Below, piece after piece: positions 55,101 to 62,661 of a stretch of 64,000 bases of DNA. The number at the start of each line of letters is the position of its first letter. The stretch's first letter is position 1. A model generated the notes under the pieces. That model saw only the letters and a program-made list of their open reading frames with translations. It was not told the origin of the DNA and did no database searches. Location of the stretch: assembly GCA_963529855.1 (NCBI GenBank), contig CAURZK010000004.1:307533-371532 (forward strand), given 5' to 3'. Both the position numbers and the translations under genes were made by a program. The stretch comes from 34-65-8 sp963529855. GTDB lineage: Bacteria > Pseudomonadota > Alphaproteobacteria > Sphingomonadales > Sphingomonadaceae.

Positions 55101-55154
55101 CTAGAGCATTTCCTGCCGGAAAGCCGGTTCCCACTTCTGCGCGAAATGCTCTAG
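55101..55154. repeat. Palindromic intergenic element (RIME-like)
   Basis: Perfect 12-bp inverted arms, CTAGAGCATTTC and GAAATGCTCTAG, flank a 30-bp middle that contains smaller inverted pieces (GCCGGAAAGCCGG). The AGAGCATTTC arm resembles the alphaproteobacterial intergenic mosaic elements. It lies between the broken receptor gene and the convergent LysR gene. Confidence 0.8.
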
Positions 55155-55205
55155 CTGATCGCGACGGATGCAGCGGATTTCCGATCGCACCCCGCCCCCT
55201 TGCCG

Positions 55206-56114
55206 TTAATCCGATGGTGCGGTGCGCCATGCCTGACGAACAAGGCTGACGAGCGCACGGCCAGCCGGTTTTACCTGCCAGCGGCTACGCACAGCATAAC
55301 AAAGCGTCAATGGATCGAATAAACCGATTCCCTCCAAGGCCACGAAATTGGCGCGAAACCATGAGTTCTCGGTGAACTGTTTTGCAACCATCCCGATAGC
55401 ATCGGATGTGGCAACGATCCGTCGAACCAATTGAAAATAGTCTGTCATGTGGATCCAGTCAGCGGGACGCTTACCGCTTTTTTCGTACATCTGCTGAATG
55501 ATCGATGTGTAGGGTTCGGAAGATGAGGGCACTACGAATTCGAACTGGACCAGCGGCTCCTTGCTGGTCGGGTTTATCCCCAGAATGGGATGATTGTTCC
55601 GCACAAAAGGCAGTATTTCGATCGAGGCGACCCGCTCGCACTTGAATTCCGGCCAGCGTGCAAAGGCCGCTTCAAGTCCAAAGGCGACATCGATATCGCC
55701 GCGCGACAGGAGTCGCACGCCCCTTTCGCTGTTGCCCGAAACGACTTCGACGCGCACTGCCGGATGGCGCCGCAGCAAAGAAACCAGAGGTTGGGTGAGC
55801 AACCAGTCGATTGACCCTGGGAACAGTCCGATTCGAAGCGGGCCCGCATAGGCGTCGGCGCGGCGGGCTGTATCTCCGAGTAGTTCAGCTGCGTCGGCAA
55901 GCAAGCGCGCTGCGCGATCGATAAATTCGCGTCCCTCCTCTGTCGGCATCGCGCCCCGTGAGGTCCGATGGAAAAGGGAATAGCCAAGATACCGTTCGAG
56001 TTCAGCGACACTCTTGGTCACCGCCGACTGCGTGACACCAACCGCATCCGCTGCCCTGGAGAAGGAACGAAGCTGACCAACCGCGACGGCATGCTTGAGG
56101 CGAGAATCGAGCAT
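55206..56114 (-). CDS. LysR-type transcriptional regulator of block B
   Basis: This is a LysR regulator of 302 residues. The HTH is in the first 65 residues (LKHAVAVGQLRSFSRAADAVGVTQSAVTKSVAELERYLGYSLFHRTSRG) and the periplasmic-binding-like effector domain follows. A GGGG ribosome site lies seven bases before the ATG at 56114; the ATG at 56120 is an alternative. A 33-bp element lies immediately upstream, between this gene and the divergent racemase gene. I infer it controls the four element-bearing promoters. Confidence 0.88.
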   Translation of the reverse strand: MLDSRLKHAVAVGQLRSFSRAADAVGVTQSAVTKSVAELERYLGYSLFHRTSRGAMPTEEGREFIDRAARLLADAAELLGDTARRADAYAGPLRIGLFPGSIDWLLTQPLVSLLRRHPAVRVEVVSGNSERGVRLLSRGDIDVAFGLEAAFARWPEFKCERVASIEILPFVRNNHPILGINPTSKEPLVQFEFVVPSSSEPYTSIIQQMYEKSGKRPADWIHMTDYFQLVRRIVATSDAIGMVAKQFTENSWFRANFVALEGIGLFDPLTLCYAVRSRWQVKPAGRALVSLVRQAWRTAPSD

Positions 56115-56127
56115 GGACATGCCCCAC

Positions 56128-56160
56128 AGGAATAATTGCTCCAGAGAATGAATTAGGCGA
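56128..56160. promoter_or_regulatory. 33-bp element, copy 4 (LysR/racemase divergent gap)
   Basis: It opens AGGAATAATT and closes AATGAATTAGGCGA. It is the most divergent copy but the same length and ungapped. It starts 13 bases upstream of the LysR start codon, where LysR regulators usually bind their own promoter. Confidence 0.65.
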
Positions 56161-56287
56161 ATCAAGGTCATTTTGCCAATCTTACTTTCGACACTGCCGC
56201 CCAGCACGACTGCAACCCGTCTCGAAATCTGGAGCGGCGAAACGGCCTGGATCAAAGCGCCAAGGTCTCAGACGCAGGTATGCCTGA

Positions 56288-57433
56288 ATGACGAAAACTG
56301 GTCCGCTTGCAGGCCTCAAAATACTCGAAATTGCGGGCATCGGCCCGGCGCCGTTTTGCGGAATGCTGTTGGCCGACCTTGGCGCCGATGTCGTCGTCAT
56401 TGAACGCGTAAGCCCTAACTCCGAAAATATCGATCTTGGCAGCGGCGCCATTGTGAACCGCGGGAAACGTGTAATTGCCTTGGATCTGAAGTCCCCCGAA
56501 GGCGTCGCGCATGTCCTGGATCTCGTCCAAAGGGGCGATGTACTGATCGAAGGCATGCGGCCTGGGGTGATGGAGAGGCTCGGCCTTGGTCCCGAGGTTT
56601 GCCTAGCGCGTAACCCCCGCCTTGTATTCGGTCGCATGACGGGTTGGGGGCAGCAGGGACCTCTCGCCCAAGCGGCCGGCCATGACATCAACTATATCGC
56701 GCTGTCAGGAGCCCTTTGGTATGCTGGGCATCCTGGTGAACCGCCAATGGCGCCGCCAAGCCTGGTAGGCGATATTGGGGGTGGAGCGCTTTATTTGGCC
56801 ATCGGCGTCCTCGCAGCGGCAATGCACGCCCGGGATACCGGGAATGGGCAAGTGGTTGACGCCGCGATCGTCGATGGGAGCGCTCACATGATGAACTTGC
56901 TCCTGAGCCTGAAGGCCGCCGGCCAGGTTGCCAGCATACGCGGCTGCAGCATCCTTGACGGCCCTCACTGGTACTCGACCTATCGGTGCGCCGACGGGAA
57001 TTTCATCTCAGTCGGATCACTCGAGCCCAAGTTCTATGCGCTGCTTTGCAAAAAGCTGGGGTTGGCCGGCGATAGCAGTTTTGACGACGGCTATGATCGT
57101 GATGCCTGGCCCGAGCTCAAGCAGCGTTTTAGCGAGATATTCGCCATGCGGACACGGGAAGAATGGCGCGCACTGCTGGAAGGCAGCGATGCCTGCTTTG
57201 CCCCCGTGCTTGATCCGGACGAAGCGGCGCGCCATCCTCATATGGCAGCGCGAGGCGTCTATCGGGAGATCGACAATATCCTTCAGGCAATGCCGGCGCC
57301 ACGTTTTTCGGGCTCGTCACTACCGATCCCCGGACCGATCCCGCTGCATCATGAAGATCCGAGTACAATTCGGCGGGGCTGGAGCAAACCGGACCGCTGC
57401 GGGATTACCGCCAGAACCGACTGTTGCGAGTAG
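56288..57433 (+). CDS. Alpha-methylacyl-CoA racemase (CaiB/BaiF CoA-transferase family III)
   Basis: This is a family III CoA-transferase fold of 381 residues. The racemase-type N-terminus GIGPAPFCGMLLADLGADVVVIER is present. The catalytic residues of the Mycobacterium racemase map to His132 (AAGHDINY), Asp162 (LVGDIGGG) and Glu246 (GSLEPKFYA). It should invert the 2-methyl centre of a 2-methylacyl-CoA, making it usable by acyl-CoA dehydrogenase. Its presence is the main argument for a methyl-branched substrate. Alternative: a CoA-transferase, less likely given the racemase triad. Confidence 0.85.
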   Translation: MTKTGPLAGLKILEIAGIGPAPFCGMLLADLGADVVVIERVSPNSENIDLGSGAIVNRGKRVIALDLKSPEGVAHVLDLVQRGDVLIEGMRPGVMERLGLGPEVCLARNPRLVFGRMTGWGQQGPLAQAAGHDINYIALSGALWYAGHPGEPPMAPPSLVGDIGGGALYLAIGVLAAAMHARDTGNGQVVDAAIVDGSAHMMNLLLSLKAAGQVASIRGCSILDGPHWYSTYRCADGNFISVGSLEPKFYALLCKKLGLAGDSSFDDGYDRDAWPELKQRFSEIFAMRTREEWRALLEGSDACFAPVLDPDEAARHPHMAARGVYREIDNILQAMPAPRFSGSSLPIPGPIPLHHEDPSTIRRGWSKPDRCGITARTDCCE

Positions 57434-57721
57434 TCGGTTGGCATGGTGGGCGGCCAGCGGCCCGACACGAACGGTGATTTCATAACTATGAACCAATGCG
57501 ACGCTCCGCTTCGCTGCATTCAAATCAAAGGAGACAACGACACACAGGCACGTCAAACTATCCGATGATTCCTGTACGCCACGCCGGAACGGCGATTGCG
57601 GACGTGTCCACGGGACGTTGTTCGCATCGTGATTCGCTCGGCGCTTGAAATCAATGCTCGCCCCGGATGTGACGACGCCGATGGGATTTCCACTGCGGCG
57701 GCCACGGCCAATGTCCTGGCG

Positions 57722-57791
57722 TGAGGGCTTCGGTCATCGACCGATTCGACCGTCCGAATGCGGTCTTTTGGCGCGCCTGAGAATCCGCATC
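57722..57791 (+). repeat. Right copy of the 70-bp direct repeat (DR2)
   Basis: The partner of 40193-40262 (61 of 70 identical). Its second hairpin, GACCGT/GCGGTC followed by TTTT, differs from the first copy by paired changes that keep the stem. Confidence 0.9.
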
Positions 57792-57859
57792 AGAGTTGAG
57801 TGCGCGTTGTTCGGGAATCTCATTTAAATATTTGTAAAAACGTAATAATATAGATAATA

Positions 57860-57885
57860 ACTCCAACCTGTATCCAGTGTGGAGT
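57860..57885. promoter_or_regulatory. Candidate XRE operator
   Basis: Perfect 6-bp arms ACTCCA and TGGAGT enclose a 14-bp spacer, 30 bases before the XRE start and next to the A/T-rich probable promoter. Confidence 0.4.
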
Positions 57886-57915
57886 AATGGTCGCAGGGCG
57901 TGAACTTACGCCCTT

Positions 57916-58242
57916 ATGGATGCGTCGAAGTCCTTCAGTTTGAATCTCAGGAAATTGCGGCTTGCGATGCGCATCACGCAAGAAGCGCTCGCCCATGATG
58001 CGGGCACGAGCAGCTCTTATCTGAGTGCGATCGAAAATGGCCGGTCGAGCCCGACGCTGAAAGCAATGGAGCGGCTCGCGAAGGCACTCGGCGTCAATGC
58101 CGTCTATCTCTTGTCCGGCCGGATATCGATCTCGATCGTTTCGGACGACGAACTGGAAATCGGCGCGATACTGGCGCGCCCGGCGGTGACGCTCCGGCGC
58201 CATCCGCACAAGCCGACGGGGCGGCCGAGCAAGACCAAGTAA
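57916..58242 (+). CDS. XRE-family DNA-binding protein
   Basis: The 108-residue protein has a Cro/cI-type helix-turn-helix at about residues 8-68 (LRKLRLAMRITQEALAHDAGTSSSYLSAIENGRSSPTLKAMERLAKALGV). A short tail ending in basic residues follows. It is likely a repressor of its own region or of the neighbouring quorum-sensing genes; in rhizobial ICEs a small HTH protein of this kind sits in the quorum-sensing control circuit. The start at ATG 57916 is natural. Confidence 0.85.
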   Translation: MDASKSFSLNLRKLRLAMRITQEALAHDAGTSSSYLSAIENGRSSPTLKAMERLAKALGVNAVYLLSGRISISIVSDDELEIGAILARPAVTLRRHPHKPTGRPSKTK

Positions 58243-58259
58243 ATCATCGGGGGCTGCAC

Positions 58260-58282
58260 GCGCGTGGGCTGGAACCACGCGC
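58260..58282. repeat. Inverted repeat between XRE and LuxR genes
   Basis: Arms GCGCGTGG and CCACGCGC with a 7-base loop lie just downstream of the XRE stop. No T-tract follows, so it may be a regulatory site rather than a terminator. Confidence 0.5.
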
Positions 58283-58328
58283 CCGATAGACGCGCCCGCA
58301 ACGCGCGCGTCGAAAGGAGTGCCCCTCG

Positions 58329-59075
58329 GTGCCGTTTCGCGACCTCGATGCCTATATTAAGCAGGCCAGGCGCGCGAACAGTGATCGCGAGCTGTTCAGT
58401 TGCAGCGAGGCCGCCGCACGCCAGCTCGGCCTCCCATGGCTCGCGATCGTCCAGAGCATGGCCTTCTTTCAGCCCGGTGGGCGATATTTCCGCATGGACA
58501 ATTTCCAGAGCTGGGGCGACGTTTTCGTCGCCGAAGGCTATTACCGCGACGATCCCGCCTTGCTCGCGGCGCGCTCGACAAGCCGGGCGTTCGGCTGGCA
58601 CGAAATGGAGCGACTGCTGGGCGGCTTCACGCGGCGGCAGGCGCGCATCGTGCGCGAAGCCGCGCGTCATGGCCTGCGCAACGGCCTCACCGTTCCGATT
58701 GGCGTCGCCGGCGAGCCGCCCGGATGCTGTACGTTCGCAACGCGCGACGGGCAATTGCCGCCATCGCATATCTGCCGGATCGCGACGCTGATGGCGAGCG
58801 AGGCTTTTACCGAGGCGCGGCGCTTGCACGGCTTTCCGGCGCGCCGCCTGGAATTGCCCCATCTCAGCCCAAAGCGGCTCGAATGCTTTCGCTTGGCGGC
58901 GATGGGCAAGAGCGACGTCGAGATCGGGATCATGATGCACATCGCGCCAACGACCGTGCGCACCTACATGCGCGACCTGCGCGAGCATTTCGGCATCTAT
59001 TCCCGCGCGCAGCTCCCGGCGATCGCGCTCGCCTGCGGGATCGTCTGCATCGAGGAGATCGTCCCGCGCTTCTGA
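58329..59075 (+). CDS. LuxR-family quorum-sensing regulator
   Basis: The 248-residue protein has an N-terminal acyl-homoserine-lactone-binding domain (with FFQPGGRYFRMDNFQSWGDVFVAEGYYRDDPA; conserved Trp and Asp positions present). A GerE/LuxR helix-turn-helix follows near residues 175-235 (LSPKRLECFRLAAMGKSDVEIGIMMHIAPTTVRTYMRDLREHFG). The GTG start is preceded by GAAAGGAG. It sits directly before luxI, the classic cognate pair. Confidence 0.9.
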   Translation: MPFRDLDAYIKQARRANSDRELFSCSEAAARQLGLPWLAIVQSMAFFQPGGRYFRMDNFQSWGDVFVAEGYYRDDPALLAARSTSRAFGWHEMERLLGGFTRRQARIVREAARHGLRNGLTVPIGVAGEPPGCCTFATRDGQLPPSHICRIATLMASEAFTEARRLHGFPARRLELPHLSPKRLECFRLAAMGKSDVEIGIMMHIAPTTVRTYMRDLREHFGIYSRAQLPAIALACGIVCIEEIVPRF

Positions 59076-59139
59076 GTAGGATCGCCGCATCCTCAATATT
59101 GACGACTGTTTGAACTCCGCATCTCTGCTCCTTTTGCGA

Positions 59140-59156
59140 CCGTTCACGTTGAACGG
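59140..59156. promoter_or_regulatory. Perfect 17-bp palindrome over the luxI ribosome site
   Basis: CCGTTCA and TGAACGG arms surround CGT. Its right end overlaps the GGGAG ribosome site of luxI, 11 bases before the ATG. It could be a LuxR (lux/tra-type) or repressor site, or a hairpin controlling translation. Confidence 0.55.
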
Positions 59157-59167
59157 GAGCTACTGCT

Positions 59168-59782
59168 ATGATCCATATTGTCCAAGGGTGCTCGCTTACC
59201 GATGCGCGCGCCGCCTCGATGTTCGAGGACCGCAAGACCCTGTTCGTCGATCTGCTGGGCTGGGATGTTCCGGTCGTCGGCGGCCGCTATGAAATCGACA
59301 GCTATGACGGCGACAAGGCGGTCTATCTGATCGCCACCGACGATGGCTGCATTCACCAGGGGTCGATGCGGCTGCTATCGACAGAGGGCGCGCATCTGCT
59401 CGCCGATCGTTTCGCGTCGCTCTGCGAGTGCGATGCGCCCCGGGGGGAGCAGGTTCGCGAGATTACGCGACTTTGCCTGCCGCAACGATTGGGCGCCCCC
59501 GGACGCCTGCGTGTCCGCAACCGGCTCATCTCGGCGATGGTCGATCATGCGCTCGGCAGCGGAATCACCATGCTAACCGGCGTCGTGACCGCTGCTTTTC
59601 GCGAGGAGGTTTTGGCGATGGGCTGGCGCGCAGCGCCGCTCGGCCCCGCGCGCCGCATCGATGGCGCGTTCCTTGGAGCGTTCCGCATCGAGATCTGCGC
59701 CGGTACGCCTGCGCTGCTGGCGTCGAACGGCATCTATGTGCCGGGTGCGATCACTCCCGATGCGGCGGCAAGAGCCGCGTGA
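59168..59782 (+). CDS. LuxI-type acyl-homoserine lactone synthase
   Basis: It makes an acyl-homoserine lactone from acyl-ACP and SAM. The conserved pattern RKTLFVDLLGW (Arg, Phe, Trp) and EIDSYD (Asp pair), the GSMRLL arginine and EITRLCL fit the LuxI family. The product has 204 residues. A GGGAG ribosome site precedes it. Only nine bases after its stop the dioxygenase frame opens, so the two are probably one operon. Confidence 0.9.
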   Translation: MIHIVQGCSLTDARAASMFEDRKTLFVDLLGWDVPVVGGRYEIDSYDGDKAVYLIATDDGCIHQGSMRLLSTEGAHLLADRFASLCECDAPRGEQVREITRLCLPQRLGAPGRLRVRNRLISAMVDHALGSGITMLTGVVTAAFREEVLAMGWRAAPLGPARRIDGAFLGAFRIEICAGTPALLASNGIYVPGAITPDAAARAA

Positions 59783-59793
59783 AGGGAATGGCG

Positions 59794-60669
59794 ATGCACG
59801 ACCCCGCCCGCCTAGCCGCGATGCTGCTCGCCGACGGTTATGTCATTGTCGATAACGCCGTGCCGACCGAGCTAATCACCGCGCTCGAAGCCGAACTCGC
59901 ACCGCGCTTCGTCGCCACGCCCTTTTGCGAAGGCGGATTCTACGGAGCCCGCACCAAGCGCTTTGGCGCGTTGTTGCGGCGTTCACGGCATATCGCCGGC
60001 CTTGTGCTGCACCCGATCATCTGCGGTATCGCCGAAACGGTGCTCGGGGAATGGTGCGATCGTATCGTTCTCAACCTCACCCAGGCGATCGAAATCCATC
60101 CCGGCGCGCTCGCGCAGGTGCCGCACCGCGACCAGGATCTCTGGGGCGGCGTCAAGACCGGGATGCACTATCAGATCAACGTCATCTGGCCGATCGATCC
60201 GTTCACGCTGGAGAGTGGCGCGACGCTGGTCTGGCCGGGCAGCCATCACGATGCGGCATCGCAACCGGGCGATGCACGTCCGGTCGCCGCCGAAATGCCA
60301 CCCGGCTCCGCGCTGCTGTTCCTCGGATCGATCCTGCATGGTGCCGGCGCTAACCAGTCCGATCATGTGCGCCGCGCGGTCATCACCTCCTATTGCCTCG
60401 GATGGCTGCGGACGTTCGAGAATCAGTATCTCGTCTACCCGCCCGCCATCGCTCGAGCGTTCGATCCCGATCTGGCCGCGCTCATCGGCTATGCCCAGCA
60501 TCGCCCCAATCTCGGTAATGTCGAAGGCCAGTGCCCATCGGTGCTGCTTTACCGCGACGATATTGACGGCCTCCCGGCGATCGACGCGCTGCTTCCCGGT
60601 CAGGCGGACATGTTGGACGCCTACGTCGCGGATCAGGAAGCGGCGCGTGCGGGCCTGATCGGCGGGTAA
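59794..60669 (+). CDS. Phytanoyl-CoA dioxygenase (PhyH)-like protein
   Basis: This is an Fe(II)/2-oxoglutarate dioxygenase of 291 residues. The metal triad is His111-x-Asp113 (VPHRDQDLW) and His182 (LHGAGAN), with Arg193/194 for 2-oxoglutarate. PhyH-like genes next to luxRI are, to my knowledge, a recurrent sphingomonad arrangement; the substrate is unknown and could be the signal itself or a lipid. GTG 59779 and ATG 59788 are other possible starts; GGGA gives best spacing to ATG 59794. Confidence 0.82.
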   Translation: MHDPARLAAMLLADGYVIVDNAVPTELITALEAELAPRFVATPFCEGGFYGARTKRFGALLRRSRHIAGLVLHPIICGIAETVLGEWCDRIVLNLTQAIEIHPGALAQVPHRDQDLWGGVKTGMHYQINVIWPIDPFTLESGATLVWPGSHHDAASQPGDARPVAAEMPPGSALLFLGSILHGAGANQSDHVRRAVITSYCLGWLRTFENQYLVYPPAIARAFDPDLAALIGYAQHRPNLGNVEGQCPSVLLYRDDIDGLPAIDALLPGQADMLDAYVADQEAARAGLIGG

Positions 60670-60699
60670 CGCGGGTTCGTCGGACTAGACGCTGCATCC

Positions 60700-61008
60700 A
60701 TGACACACGATCCGAACGACAAAGCAGGCGGCGGCGCACGAACACCGACCGAGGTGGCGCCGCCCGCTGTGAACGGTGGAGCTGTATCTTCGACCGCGGA
60801 GCGCGCCCGGCGGGCACGCGAACATTGCCCGTTCCTGACAACCAAGCAGGCCGCGTTCCATCTCGGCCTCGCAGCGGACACGCTCAAGAAGATGCGCCGC
60901 GAGCGGCGCGGTCCGTGCTGCCGGAAACACGGCACCGTCTGGCGCTACCATATCGACGATATCGAGGCCTGGTCGCGCGCGAACATGCGGGATGGCGGAA
61001 ATGGCTAG
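60700..61008 (+). CDS. Excisionase-like (RdfS-type) small HTH protein
   Basis: The 102-residue protein has a MerR/HTH_17-like DNA-binding domain in its second half (LTTKQAAFHLGLAADTLKKMRRERRGPCCRKHGTVWRYHIDDIEAWSRAN). It follows a flexible N-terminus. Proteins of this form act as recombination directionality factors. It overlaps the traF-like gene by 17 bases, the same arrangement as rdfS-traF in the Mesorhizobium symbiosis ICE. I infer that it promotes excision with the integrase at 32236. Confidence 0.75.
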   Translation: MTHDPNDKAGGGARTPTEVAPPAVNGGAVSSTAERARRAREHCPFLTTKQAAFHLGLAADTLKKMRRERRGPCCRKHGTVWRYHIDDIEAWSRANMRDGGNG

Positions 61009-61522
61009 GCTGTTACCCTCCCGTCTGCCGGTTCGGGCCTCCGTGCTGATCAGTGTTGGCGTCGCCGCGCTGACGGCGACGATCGCGCTGCCCCCGACGC
61101 CGCGGCTGGTCTGGAACGTGTCGGCCAGCGCGCCGATCGGCCTCTATGCCGTTGGCGGCCGTCACGACATCGCGGCTGGCGACATGGTGCTGGCCCGCGT
61201 GCCCGACCGCTGGCGCCGGCTCGCCGCCGAGCGGCGCTACATTCCGATCAACGTCCCTTTGGTGAAGCGCGTCGCGGCCGTGCCCGGCGACCGCGTTTGC
61301 GCCCGTGGTCGCGATATCTCCGTAAATGGCCGCCCAGTCACTGATCGCCGCGAAGCTGACGGCCGCGGGCGGCCGATGCCGCGGTGGAGCGGATGTGTGA
61401 CACTGAGAACCGGTGCGCTGTTCCTCCTGATGGACAGCCCGGATTCGTTCGACGGGCGTTATTTCGGACCGACATCGCGCGGCGACGTCATCGGCGAGGC
61501 GCGGCTGTTGTGGCTGGGCTGA
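60992..61522 (+). CDS. traF: TraF-type signal peptidase (S26 family)
   Basis: This is a conjugation-associated S26 serine peptidase that matures the pilin in type IV secretion. Ser46 in SASAPIGLY is the nucleophile and Lys92 in VKRVAAVPGD the general base, with an N-terminal membrane anchor (about 15-35). The product has 176 residues. It overlaps the preceding and following genes, indicating one operon. Confidence 0.87.
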   Translation: MAEMARLLPSRLPVRASVLISVGVAALTATIALPPTPRLVWNVSASAPIGLYAVGGRHDIAAGDMVLARVPDRWRRLAAERRYIPINVPLVKRVAAVPGDRVCARGRDISVNGRPVTDRREADGRGRPMPRWSGCVTLRTGALFLLMDSPDSFDGRYFGPTSRGDVIGEARLLWLG

Positions 61523-62151
61523 GGGTCGCCATCACCGCCTTGGCGCTGCTAGCGGCGGCGCCGGCTGGCGCGCAGTCGGTCGTTCACTGGCGGCCTTATA
61601 TCGAGGCAGCCTCGGCGCGTTTCGGCGTGCCGGTAGAATGGATCGAGCGCGTCATGCGCGCCGAGAGCGGCGGACGCACGATGCTGGACGGTCGCCCGAT
61701 CACCAGCCACGCCGGCGCGATGGGGCTGATGCAGCTCATGCCCGGCACCTGGTCCGAAATGCGCGCGCGGCTCGGGCTCGGGTCCGATCCACATAGCCCG
61801 CGCGACAACATATTGGCGGGGACGCTCTATCTTCGCCTGATGTATGACCGCTTCGGCTATCCCGGTCTGTTCGCAGCCTATAATGCGGGACCGGCACGCT
61901 ATGCCGAGCACGTGCGGACCGGCCGCGCGCTGCCCGGCGAGACCCGCGCCTATCTCGCGAGCGTCGCCGGAGTGCCCGTCAATTCCCAGTCGGCTGTCGC
62001 GGCCGCCAGTGCAACGCCGCGTACCGCCAATGCCATCTTCTTCGCGATCGGCGACCGGCCCCCTGCCGGCCGGAGCGAAGCCGGCGCGGCCACGCTGTTC
62101 GTCGTGCTACGCGCAGGGCCGCCCGAGACGGCTGCGCCAGGCCGTCCGTAG
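61510..62151 (+). CDS. Lytic transglycosylase (SLT domain), conjugation-linked
   Basis: The SLT domain has catalytic Glu52 in MRAESGGRT, GLMQLMPGTW and AAYNAGPARY, after a signal peptide ending near GAQS. Such enzymes open peptidoglycan for the conjugation channel. The GTG at 61510 overlaps the end of the TraF gene. The product has 213 residues, with an uncharacterised 65-residue tail. Confidence 0.88.
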   Translation: MAGLRVAITALALLAAAPAGAQSVVHWRPYIEAASARFGVPVEWIERVMRAESGGRTMLDGRPITSHAGAMGLMQLMPGTWSEMRARLGLGSDPHSPRDNILAGTLYLRLMYDRFGYPGLFAAYNAGPARYAEHVRTGRALPGETRAYLASVAGVPVNSQSAVAAASATPRTANAIFFAIGDRPPAGRSEAGAATLFVVLRAGPPETAAPGRP

Positions 62152-62205
62152 TGAGCACCGATCCGGGCTTCATGCGGATTCGTGTTTCTGCTATGTTCCG
62201 AGGCT

Positions 62206-62661
62206 ATGGAGTTGGTCGTCATGCTGCTCGGTCTGATCCTTTCCGCCACCGGCATCGTCCTCTTCGCCTGGGCGATGTTCCGGCTCGCCGTCTTCGCGCT
62301 CCCGGTCGGGCTGGGTGCGGCCACCTTTCTGTGGGCGGCGGGTGGCGAGCTGGGGCTGTTGCTCGGCCTGCTTCTCGGCCTCGTCGTCGGCGTCGCGGCC
62401 TTGCTGATCGGACGCATGCTCATCGCGTCACGGTTGCCGGTTCCAGTTCGCGGGGCGGTCGCTTTTCTCTTCGCTGTGCCCGCCGGGATCGCCGGCCACA
62501 GCGTCGTCTCCGGCCTGATGCATCTCGGCGGCGCGCGGCCGACCGCGACCGGCATCGCCGCGGCGGTCGGCGCGATCATCATCGCCAGTGCCGCCATGAT
62601 GAGCCTGTTGCCCGCGATGACCGCTCGCACCGGTTCGCACGGATCCCCGCTGCACGGTTGA
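62206..62661 (+). CDS. Hypothetical polytopic membrane protein
   Basis: The 151-residue protein has about four or five hydrophobic helices (MELVVMLLGLILSATGIVLF at the start) and no soluble domain. I do not recognise a family. The upstream ribosome site is weak (GAGGCT). Position between the lytic transglycosylase and ArdC genes suggests it is part of the transfer module. Confidence 0.62.
   Translation: MELVVMLLGLILSATGIVLFAWAMFRLAVFALPVGLGAATFLWAAGGELGLLLGLLLGLVVGVAALLIGRMLIASRLPVPVRGAVAFLFAVPAGIAGHSVVSGLMHLGGARPTATGIAAAVGAIIIASAAMMSLLPAMTARTGSHGSPLHG

Larger units (their letters stand above)
57434..57915. other. Long gap between block B and the regulatory/transfer module
   Basis: No gene is supported in these 482 bases. 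It contains the right copy of the 70-bp repeat and then an A/T-rich stretch (57825-57860) that probably holds the promoter of the XRE gene. Confidence 0.6.

Noticed and set aside
57320..57556. Minus-strand frame of 78 codons after the racemase gene
   Set aside because: It overlaps the 3' end of the racemase gene and has no ribosome site or similarity I can name.
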